Positions 1 to 6,218 of a DNA stretch of 35,122 bases are shown piece by piece. Each line of letters opens with the position of its first letter. The stretch's first letter is position 1. The position numbers were made by a program, and so were the translations under genes. This DNA comes from an uncultured Bacteroidales bacterium (lineage in GTDB: Bacteria; Bacteroidota; Bacteroidia; Bacteroidales; UBA932). The notes beneath the pieces are model-generated. The model was not told the DNA's origin. It ran no database searches and saw only the letters and a list, made by a program, of their open reading frames with translations. The stretch spans positions 1 through 35,122 of the forward strand of contig ONDF01000028.1 in the NCBI GenBank assembly GCA_900316525.1, in the 5' to 3' direction.

Positions 1-16
1 CCCCTTGGATTCCCGG

Positions 17-39
17 GCAGGGAGTGACCCTCTCCCTGC
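17..39. other. Inverted repeat, candidate part of oriT
   Basis: A perfect 8-bp inverted repeat (GCAGGGAG / CTCCCTGC, 7-nt loop) lies about 75 bp upstream of the relaxase start, within a GC-rich leader. MobV-type elements usually carry oriT just upstream of the mob gene, often with an inverted repeat beside the nick site. The hairpin is seen directly; the oriT role is inferred from position only. I did not recognise a specific nic sequence. Confidence 0.4.
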
Positions 40-114
40 ACCCTCCGATCAGGGCGCCGCCCCGATACCCCGTAGCCGGTCTTTATACAAACCAAAGAAC
101 AAGAACACCAGCCC

Positions 115-1824
115 ATGAGTAAAACATCCATCCACATCAAGCCATGCAACATCGCCCAAAGCGAAGCGCATAACAGGCGGGACAAGAAATACCTCAAATC
201 CCTGAATCCCGACCAGATTTACATAGACACTTTCCTGACTCCCTTCAATAAGTCTTATGTCACACCAGAACTGGAGTTCACCAGCCTTCAGGAATACTAT
301 GAAGAACTCAAGGCGATGGTTAAAGAAAAGACCGGCAGGGCGATGCAGGAGAAAAACGTAGAATATACGGACAAGAATGGCAAAAAGCGTGTCCGTAAAG
401 GGAGCAGTCCTCTCCGGGAGGGCGTGGCAGTCATCGAAGAAGGGACCACGTTGGAGGATCTCAAGAGATTCACCGCGGCCGTCCAGGAGAGGTGGGGCAT
501 AAGAGCCATCCAGATTCATATTCACCGGGACGAAGGGCACTATGGGGAAAACGCGCGGGGCAGGAGAATCCGGGTGCTGAATTATCACGCCCATATCGTA
601 TGGGACTGGATGGATCATACCACAGGAAAGTCGTACAAGTTGAGTGAGAAGGATATGTCGGAGATGCAGGATCTACTGGCCGATATGTTGGAGATGGAGC
701 GCGGACAGAAGAAATCCGAAACCGGACTTGAGCACCTGGACCGGGAGGAGTTTATCCTTAAGAAACTGAAGGACGAGCAGAAGGCTGTCAAGGAAAAGAC
801 GGAAGCGCTGGAGTCGGAGATCAAGGGGCTCGATTTCGACGAGGAAGAGCTAAGTGTTCCCGAATTGGAGACGGACGGGATTCTCAAAAAGGCTAAGGAA
901 GATATACGGAAGGAACTCTCAACCCCCGTTCCTGTTGTGGGAAGGGAGAAATGGAGGGAGGAACGGCTAGAGGCGGTGAAGGCTATCCTGGCGCAAATGG
1001 AAAACAGTCTTATCTCGGCGAAGGGGAGCCAGAAACAGAAGATTTTGAGTTATGGTAAGGCGCTCTACAAGCGGACAAAGAAGGCAATCTATGACATCAG
1101 CGAAGAAAACAAGCGGCTTAAAGAGGCAAACCAGAGGTTAACCAAAGAGAATGACAATCTGAAGGGGAAACTTGCGTCTGTAGATGAGAATGCCGTCCGG
1201 AAGCTGCGAGCGGAACTCGCCGCGGCAAATCAGCGCGCCGAAAACGCCGACCTCGCGACTGCCCAGGAAAAGGAAAGGGCCAATCAGGAACGGCGCTGGG
1301 CCGCGCAAGAGCGCAATAGGGCAGACGACGCCGAAGCGCAAGTCAGCGAGATACTCTCTGTTCCCGAGATAAAGCAGTTTTGGGAGATGATTCTTCGCCA
1401 GAAGGCCTTCCTGGAGGAGATGAATCGAAGGATTGCTAAAGCCGTGAAAGCCCTTTACGACTTCGCCCTGAATCGTGACCTTATCTTCTCTAAAGAGGCA
1501 GAGGTTAGTATCGGCAATGGTATTATTGCAGAGGCAATCCTGAAAGGCTTGGATCCGACAGATGAGGGCCAGCGGAAGAAGGCGGCGAAAAGCCTGCTTG
1601 GCAAGGTCAACTGGAAAGGAACGTATCAATCCAGCTGTGATCTGGCCGAGACCCGCACCGAACAGTTCTGCGAAGAGATAACCGTCCCGAAGGAGATTGT
1701 GGCAACGTTATTGCTCGCTGCCGGGGGAAAAGGTGGTACCAGCGTCGGGGGTGGCGGAGGTGGCTCCAACGATGATCTTACTAACTGGGACGGAACGAAG
1801 AAAAAGAAAGGGAGGCACTTGTAG
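115..1824 (+). CDS. MobV-family relaxase (plasmid/transposon mobilization protein)
   Basis: This 569-residue protein would nick oriT and lead DNA transfer with help from a co-resident conjugative element. The N-terminal half carries MobV (Pre/Mob) features: an early HIKPCNI...HNRR segment (residues 7-22), then HIHRDEGH (135-142) followed by NYHAH (156-160), matching the HxDE...HxH metal and catalytic motif. Residues about 210-410 are strongly charged and heptad-like, predicting a long coiled coil. The tail is glycine-rich and ends in a basic KKKKGRH stretch, as in many Bacteroidota mobilization proteins. The ATG was chosen because the conserved family start follows it immediately. Base composition is lower in GC than the chromosomal genes further right, consistent with acquisition. 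No integrase, coupling protein or accessory Mob protein is visible, so the rest of the element must lie left of the window. Family assignment is confident; the exact element type is not. Confidence 0.92.
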   Translation: MSKTSIHIKPCNIAQSEAHNRRDKKYLKSLNPDQIYIDTFLTPFNKSYVTPELEFTSLQEYYEELKAMVKEKTGRAMQEKNVEYTDKNGKKRVRKGSSPLREGVAVIEEGTTLEDLKRFTAAVQERWGIRAIQIHIHRDEGHYGENARGRRIRVLNYHAHIVWDWMDHTTGKSYKLSEKDMSEMQDLLADMLEMERGQKKSETGLEHLDREEFILKKLKDEQKAVKEKTEALESEIKGLDFDEEELSVPELETDGILKKAKEDIRKELSTPVPVVGREKWREERLEAVKAILAQMENSLISAKGSQKQKILSYGKALYKRTKKAIYDISEENKRLKEANQRLTKENDNLKGKLASVDENAVRKLRAELAAANQRAENADLATAQEKERANQERRWAAQERNRADDAEAQVSEILSVPEIKQFWEMILRQKAFLEEMNRRIAKAVKALYDFALNRDLIFSKEAEVSIGNGIIAEAILKGLDPTDEGQRKKAAKSLLGKVNWKGTYQSSCDLAETRTEQFCEEITVPKEIVATLLLAAGGKGGTSVGGGGGGSNDDLTNWDGTKKKKGRHL

Positions 1825-1997
1825 AAGGTGTCAGTTACACAAACTCTATGATAAGGCTTGTGCGATTTTCTCTTTCTCTTGCGAACCGGCTGTGCTTAGA
1901 CGGAGAAATGGAAGACCGATGGATTCAAGTATGGAATCCTTCATCATCTCGCGCCGTCCTTGGTTGGAGCATTACAATATATGTGTGGCTGCTTTCC

Positions 1998-3875
1998 TTA
2001 TTTCGCAAGTTCAAGCTGATTTAGAAAGTCCGGCCACTCAAGCCGGGGGAGGTTCTTTCCTCTGACGATGCGTCCGTCAGGATCGACTAGCTCGTTGTGT
2101 GGAATCGCATTAAATTTGAACAGGGTCCTTAAAAGCATACTCTCCGCCTCCGGGATTAGATAACTCGTTTCCCCGGCCATATACTTGGCTACATATTCTT
2201 CATAAGTTTTAGGAGGAGTGCTCCTGTCCCCCGTGATGAATACAAGCTCCAAGTTGTCCATCTCGGCGATCTTCTTCCTTAGTGCAACCGAAGACTCGAT
2301 ACCCATCTTGCACGGGGCACAGCCTATGTCCCAGAAATCTACGTAAACCCATTTCCCGCGGAAGGGATCCACCAAACGTCGGAAAATGTCAGTTGCCTCT
2401 CCGGCAGGCAGGTCATAACGATCTTCCGATTCGGCAAGGAGCTCATCCAAGGTTGCCTGGTAACGTGCTTTAAGGTAGGGTGAAGACAGGGCTGAGAGCC
2501 GGGCATCCCAGATCTTATGATAATCAAATGACTGTGACTGCTGAGAGCCGTTCGCCTTATACAATTCGCGTAATTGCTTATTGATTTTGACTTCCTGCGA
2601 GAGTCCCTGTCCATTCATGAAGACGGCCTGAAGGAATATGGACGGTCCGGGCTGATGGAAAATGGCGCTGTCCACTGCCATCATTTTAGGGACATCGTCC
2701 ATAATCCCTCTCATCGGGCCCAAGAACTGATAATAATTAGATAAGGAAAAAATAACGTTGCTGATGGTAAAAGCGGTCCAATCCTCGGGATCCAACTTGG
2801 CCATAGAAATATACAAAGAAGGATCCGCAAAATCCTCCTGTCCTATCCCCATCGCAGGCTGGAAATCTAGCACGGAACTTAATTCTCTTGTCGCGGCCAA
2901 GATCCGGATATTCTGTTTCAGAAGATGGACTTCCTCCTTGGAGAAGCCCTGTCTCCCACTTACATAGTCCGCCAACATCAGCATTCTGTCACAATACTGA
3001 CTCACACGGGCAAAGAAACTGCCTATACCCAAAGAATCTCTCTCTTCAGGCATCGAGCCGTTCAGAGAGAAATGAAAACTTGGTGCGGCATTGGAGAGCC
3101 ACCCCGCCAGTTCCCCGCACCGGGAACCAAGTGGGTAATGGACAAGGCCTGTTGAGTCTATCTGTATATCGGCCTCACCGTCAGGTGTCAGGAAGAAATA
3201 AAGAGGGCTAGATGAATTCTCGCTCCATAAATAAGACAGAATCGGATTTTCAAGAGGGATCTCAAAGGAGAAACTCCCATCAGAAGCGACTTTGCAGGTC
3301 TGAAGATTATTTTCTTGAAATGCATTATACCCAAAGAACTGAATCATTTCCGGATGGTCACTCCCTTCGAACCGGCCGTTCAACTTTCCCGTGCCCTTCT
3401 TGAAGAATACATTCTCATCTTTTATGGGCTCCTGTTCCTTTGCCGGCCTTATTTTCAGGGGCTTGTCTGCATCATGTATGCCGTAAATCATCCAGCCCCG
3501 CGGCTCGATAAGGTCTAAAGCCCGGTTACGTCCCTTGACTGGTTCGAAGTACAGGTCGAAAGACTTCACATCTTCTGAAAACGGCACCCATTGGTCGAGT
3601 ATGACTCCTTCGCTGCCTGTCAAGGCATATTTCTTACCCTTGTCTCCTGCAAGGTAAGTAGTGCTCTGGATGCGGAAATTGTTGCCGGGTTGTCCCTGTA
3701 TCGAAAGATGGAGAACAGTACGATCTGCCTGACGCTCCATGCCTTTGACGGTCAATGTCGAATTTGAATACAATATATCTGGTTGCTCCCAAACCTTATT
3801 ACTGGAACAAGAGGACAATAAAACTACAACCGCCCAAGTGCAAATAACCAATCTAACAATAATATGTTTTTTCAT
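1998..3875 (-). CDS. TlpA-like thioredoxin-fold lipoprotein
   Basis: This is a 625-residue exported protein with a C-terminal thioredoxin-like domain. The start is set at the ATG giving MKKHIIV, because a signal peptide follows with a lipobox ending in LLSSC; the open frame extends 17 codons further upstream but those would spoil the signal. The C-terminal ~120 residues contain FWDIGCAPC, a CxxC redox pair at roughly residue 520 in the position expected for TlpA/ResA proteins, and a later IPHNELVDPDG segment typical of the fold (cis-proline region). The long N-terminal part resembles the beta-rich DUF4369-type regions that precede TlpA domains in Bacteroidota; I infer that from pattern only. 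Likely role: periplasmic thiol-disulfide exchange, substrate unknown. It lies between the relaxase and the element end and shares their lower GC, so it is probably cargo of the mobile element. Confidence 0.85.
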   Translation of the reverse strand: MKKHIIVRLVICTWAVVVLLSSCSSNKVWEQPDILYSNSTLTVKGMERQADRTVLHLSIQGQPGNNFRIQSTTYLAGDKGKKYALTGSEGVILDQWVPFSEDVKSFDLYFEPVKGRNRALDLIEPRGWMIYGIHDADKPLKIRPAKEQEPIKDENVFFKKGTGKLNGRFEGSDHPEMIQFFGYNAFQENNLQTCKVASDGSFSFEIPLENPILSYLWSENSSSPLYFFLTPDGEADIQIDSTGLVHYPLGSRCGELAGWLSNAAPSFHFSLNGSMPEERDSLGIGSFFARVSQYCDRMLMLADYVSGRQGFSKEEVHLLKQNIRILAATRELSSVLDFQPAMGIGQEDFADPSLYISMAKLDPEDWTAFTISNVIFSLSNYYQFLGPMRGIMDDVPKMMAVDSAIFHQPGPSIFLQAVFMNGQGLSQEVKINKQLRELYKANGSQQSQSFDYHKIWDARLSALSSPYLKARYQATLDELLAESEDRYDLPAGEATDIFRRLVDPFRGKWVYVDFWDIGCAPCKMGIESSVALRKKIAEMDNLELVFITGDRSTPPKTYEEYVAKYMAGETSYLIPEAESMLLRTLFKFNAIPHNELVDPDGRIVRGKNLPRLEWPDFLNQLELAK

Positions 3876-3940
3876 TGCAATACTTCGGTAATAATAATGC
3901 TTAGGAGCCGCAAAAGCGACTGGCAACGTTCTATGATTTA

Positions 3941-3948
3941 CAAAGTTA
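3941..3948 (-). promoter_or_regulatory. Bacteroidota -7 box for the TlpA-like lipoprotein
   Basis: The minus strand reads TAACTTTG, an exact match to TAnnTTTG, about 65 nt upstream of the lipoprotein start. No clear TTTG sits at the expected -33 distance, so this is a partial promoter match. Confidence 0.4.
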
Positions 3949-3967
3949 CAAAAAAAGGAGACAGAGG

Positions 3968-4135
3968 ATGGATAATAACTATTTAAGTGTTTGCCAACAA
4001 TTAGAATTGAGTGGCCTTTTGTTATTGGAAAATAAAATGGGTAGCGAACAATCTCTCTTGGAAGAGGTGAAGTCCCTACAACCTCTCTCCTTTTCCTTCA
4101 TAGAAAGGTGCCGACCTGCGAGCGCCTTTTTTTAG
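3968..4135 (+). CDS. Possible small protein (55 aa), unknown
   Basis: An ATG at 3968 opens 55 codons ending in TAG. It is preceded by AAAGGAG with a seven-base gap, an unusually good Shine-Dalgarno for this genome. The peptide begins MDNNYLSVCQQLE, is leucine-rich in the middle and ends RCRPASAFF. I recognise no family. The last codons coincide with the stem and T-run of a terminator-like hairpin, which could mean either a compact gene with its own terminator or a chance frame. It lies at the end of the mobile element, divergent from the lipoprotein gene. Confidence 0.3.
   Translation: MDNNYLSVCQQLELSGLLLLENKMGSEQSLLEEVKSLQPLSFSFIERCRPASAFF
4106..4133 (+). terminator. Rho-independent terminator-like hairpin
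   Basis: AGGTGC and GCGCCT pair around a 10-nt loop and are followed by seven T residues on the plus strand. It would stop transcription heading from the mobile element toward the chromosome. The stem is short (6 bp with one G-T), so strength is uncertain. Confidence 0.5.
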
Positions 4136-4148
4136 TTCAGATGTTTGA

Positions 4149-4171
4149 TTTTTGGGACATTTTTTGGGCCA
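4149..4171. repeat. Two 11-bp direct repeats near the element end
   Basis: TTTTTGGGACA (4149-4159) and TTTTTGGGCCA (4161-4171) are imperfect tandem copies with a 12-bp period, differing at one base. Short direct repeats just inside an element end are typical of arm-type binding sites for tyrosine integrases. That role is inferred from position; no integrase gene is in the window. Confidence 0.45.
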
Positions 4172-4180
4172 CTATTTACG

Positions 4181-4216
4181 AAAAATCCCTCACAGAACGC
4201 TCTGTAAGGGATTTTT
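4181..4216. repeat. Long inverted repeat at the element-chromosome junction
   Basis: Sixteen-base arms (AAAAATCCCTCACAGA and TCTGTAAGGGATTTTT) flank a 4-nt loop with a single mismatch. A-rich and T-rich flanks make it look like a bidirectional terminator; it would stop transcripts started at the tRNA-Ser promoter just to the right. It may also be a structural part of the attachment site. Confidence 0.7.
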
Positions 4217-4222
4217 GCGGAG

Positions 4223-4250
4223 GCCTCTTCAGCCACTCGAGCATCTCTCC
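4223..4250 (-). pseudogene. 5' part of a tRNA-Ser gene, cut off in the anticodon arm
   Basis: Reading the minus strand from 4250, the acceptor strand GGAGAGA is followed by TG and a D-arm CTC-GAGTGGCTGAA-GAG, the arrangement found in bacterial tRNA-Ser. From about 4222 the sequence no longer folds as a tRNA: there is no complementary anticodon stem, no long variable arm, no GTTCGAATC T-arm and no TCTCTCC to close the acceptor. The fragment sits behind a good promoter, so it is the authentic start of a gene. The best reading is that the mobile element to the left recombined within the anticodon arm, and the 3' part lies at the far end of the element outside the window. The serine identity rests on acceptor and D-arm only. 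Confidence 0.65.
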
Positions 4251-4287
4251 AATACGTATCCGGGGCCTTTCGGTCAAAACCGGACTG

Positions 4288-4318
4288 CAAAGGTAATCAT
4301 TTTTTCCGGAAGTGCAAG
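4288..4318 (-). promoter_or_regulatory. Promoter of the interrupted tRNA-Ser
   Basis: On the minus strand a CTTG element (4318-4315) lies 19 nt before TACCTTTG (4295-4288), an exact TAnnTTTG. The predicted transcript start would fall some 30 nt upstream of the tRNA 5' end at 4250, as expected for a tRNA promoter. Confidence 0.6.
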
Positions 4319-4347
4319 TACTGGAGGCTCAATTTTTCCACGCAGGG

Positions 4348-5607
4348 CTATAAAGTCAGGCTGTGGTCGATGCAACCGGGGTACTCTTCGGGGTAATGGG
4401 TGACCATCACGAGGGTTTTGCCGGGGGCGCCGCAGTAGCGGTCCAGCAAGGTCTTCACGTGCCGGCGCTGCGGTTCGTCCAGGCCCTGCAGGGGCTCGTC
4501 CAGGATGTAGAGCGGAGGATCCTTGACGAAGGCGCGGGCCACCAGGCACAGACGCTGCTCGCCGCTGGAAATGCGGAGGAAGGGCCTTTCCGCCAGATGC
4601 CCGATTCCGAATACCTCCATCCACCGGCGGGCAATCTCCCGCTGTTCCTCGGAGGGTTTCCGGAACAAGCCTTCCGTGTCGAAGTGACCGCTCGTGACGA
4701 TGCTCAGCGCGGTGGCGTCCTGCTGGAAGGCGCGGTGCAGTTCCGGGCTCACGAAGCCTATCTTGCGCTTGATGTCCCAGATGGTCTCGCCGGTGCCGCG
4801 GGGGCGGCCGAAGAGTTCGATGTCATGGGCATAGGCCTGAGGGTTGTCGGCGTTGATGAGGCTGAGGAGGGTGCTCTTGCCGCTGCCGTTGGCGCCGGTC
4901 AGGGCCCAGTGCTCGCCTTCGCGCACGGTCCAATTCAGGGAATTCAGGATGATCCGCTCGCCGAAGCGGATGGTCACGTTCCGGAGGCGGATGACGGCTG
5001 GCGGCAGGACACGGTCCAAGTATGCCTCCCGCGGCTCCTTCTCCCCCGCTTTCCCGTCTTCGACGGGGATGACGTGGGTGATGAACGGCGGGATTTCCGC
5101 CGGACGGGAGAGGACCAGCACGAGGGTCATGGTGCCCGACAAGGTCGTAAGCAGTTCCGTCAACAAGCCTCGCGTCCGCGGGTCCAGGCCGATGTACGGA
5201 TTGTCCACCACCAGGATCTCGGGACCGCCCAGCAGGGCGCGCGTGAGCTGATACTTGCGGAGCTCACCCGAAGAAAGCGTCACCAGGGGCTTGTCCAGCA
5301 GCGGTTCCATCGAGAACAGGGCAGTCAGTTCCCGCACCCGCCGGAGCGCGGATTCCGGGTCCTTGCTTTCGACCGCATCCTGGTGCAGCGCCTCCCCCAC
5401 GGAAGGCGGGTCGCCTTCCAGCGTGAAGAGATTCCAGCGCTGCTGCATGAAGAAATTGCGGTCGCCGTAGCTGCCGTACGAATCCCGGAAGGTGATGTAT
5501 TTCGCGGCATTGCGGCCGGCGAAGACGGAGGCGAGCCGGCTCTTGCCGGAGGCGTTGTCGCCCACCAGGGCGACCTGTTCCCCGCGACGGATATCCAAAC
5601 TGTCCAT
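4348..5607 (-). CDS. Two-domain ABC ATPase, ModF-like
   Basis: A 419-residue protein with two ABC nucleotide-binding domains in tandem and no membrane segments. Domain 1 has Walker A GDNASGKS (17-24), signature LSSGE (111-115) and Walker B ILVVDNP (131-137). Domain 2 has GANGSGKST (238-246), signature ISSGEQ (346-351) and Walker B LYILDEP (366-372), with the switch histidine in MVTHY. This layout matches the ModF/PhrA-type family, whose precise role is poorly defined. In domain 1 the catalytic glutamate after the Walker B aspartate is asparagine, so that site may bind but barely hydrolyse ATP. The protein starts very close to its first Walker A, so a short strand seen in relatives seems to be missing. 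It follows the DUF3109 gene by 5 nt, probably in one transcript. Confidence 0.85.
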   Translation of the reverse strand: MDSLDIRRGEQVALVGDNASGKSRLASVFAGRNAAKYITFRDSYGSYGDRNFFMQQRWNLFTLEGDPPSVGEALHQDAVESKDPESALRRVRELTALFSMEPLLDKPLVTLSSGELRKYQLTRALLGGPEILVVDNPYIGLDPRTRGLLTELLTTLSGTMTLVLVLSRPAEIPPFITHVIPVEDGKAGEKEPREAYLDRVLPPAVIRLRNVTIRFGERIILNSLNWTVREGEHWALTGANGSGKSTLLSLINADNPQAYAHDIELFGRPRGTGETIWDIKRKIGFVSPELHRAFQQDATALSIVTSGHFDTEGLFRKPSEEQREIARRWMEVFGIGHLAERPFLRISSGEQRLCLVARAFVKDPPLYILDEPLQGLDEPQRRHVKTLLDRYCGAPGKTLVMVTHYPEEYPGCIDHSLTL

Positions 5608-5612
5608 AGGCC

Positions 5613-6218
5613 TTATTCCTGGGCGATCACCTGCTCCGCGGCGGCGCAGAGCGCGTCATAAAAGTCTTGTCCATAAGCGGCGATGAGCGGTTCCTTCAGG
5701 AACTGATAGGCCCGGATACCCTCACGCCGCCCCTTCTCGAACGCGCACTTGCAGATGTCCCAGCGATGGAGGTTCAGGCCTTGCCCGCCGTTGCGCAACT
5801 GCACCACGCGGATGGGATACAGCTGGCAGGAGATGGGCTTCCGGAAGGTCGATTTGCCGGCGAAGAACTGCCGCTCGATGGAGCAGAAGCAGTTGCCGTC
5901 CTCGAAGTGGCAGAAGGCGCATTCCTCGCTGCCGGGCACGAGCGGCGTCACGAGGTCGCCGTCCCGGTCGATCTCGAAGAACCCCTTCTCGTCCACGGCC
6001 TGCCGCCCCTCCGGGCGCATCAGGGGCGCGAACGCGTCATAATTGACCTCGATGGGGTCCAGTTCCTCTTCCTTCAGCGGCGCGCCGCTGTCGCCGACGA
6101 TGCAGCACTTTCCCTTGCACACGGGATAGTCGCAGGCGAAATACTCCAGGATCACATCCTCCGACACAAGGATGTCCCCGATTTCCATGATGGTTCCGAA
6201 CGGTCGCTTGTGTCCCAT
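5613..6218 (-). CDS. DUF3109 family cysteine-rich protein
   Basis: A 201-residue soluble protein of unknown function, widespread in Bacteroidota. It has the family's cysteine pattern: CDYPVCKGKCC near residues 29-39, CAFC and CFC in the middle, then ISCQLYPIR and WDICKC toward the C-terminus. These cysteines could hold a metal or iron-sulfur centre, which is inference. The first ATG directly follows the stop of the M16-like gene (TAAATG), so translation may be coupled. Relatives usually begin at the equivalent of MEIGDILVS, so the ATG at 6188 (residue 11) may be the true start. The downstream ABC ATPase gene begins 5 nt after its stop. Confidence 0.85.
   Translation of the reverse strand: MGHKRPFGTIMEIGDILVSEDVILEYFACDYPVCKGKCCIVGDSGAPLKEEELDPIEVNYDAFAPLMRPEGRQAVDEKGFFEIDRDGDLVTPLVPGSEECAFCHFEDGNCFCSIERQFFAGKSTFRKPISCQLYPIRVVQLRNGGQGLNLHRWDICKCAFEKGRREGIRAYQFLKEPLIAAYGQDFYDALCAAAEQVIAQE

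Noticed and set aside
1848..2024. 58-codon plus-strand ORF between the relaxase and lipoprotein genes, with a hydrophobic segment
   Set aside because: No Shine-Dalgarno or promoter match, it runs into the end of the opposite gene, and the translation resembles no family I know.
4181..4216. Inverted repeat considered as insertion-sequence terminal repeats
   Set aside because: The arms are separated by only 4 bases with no transposase between, so it is a hairpin rather than paired IS ends.
4363..5661. Long plus-strand open frame opposite the ABC ATPase
   Set aside because: It is the antisense of a clear ABC gene; high GC leaves antisense frames open, and the translation has no domain pattern.
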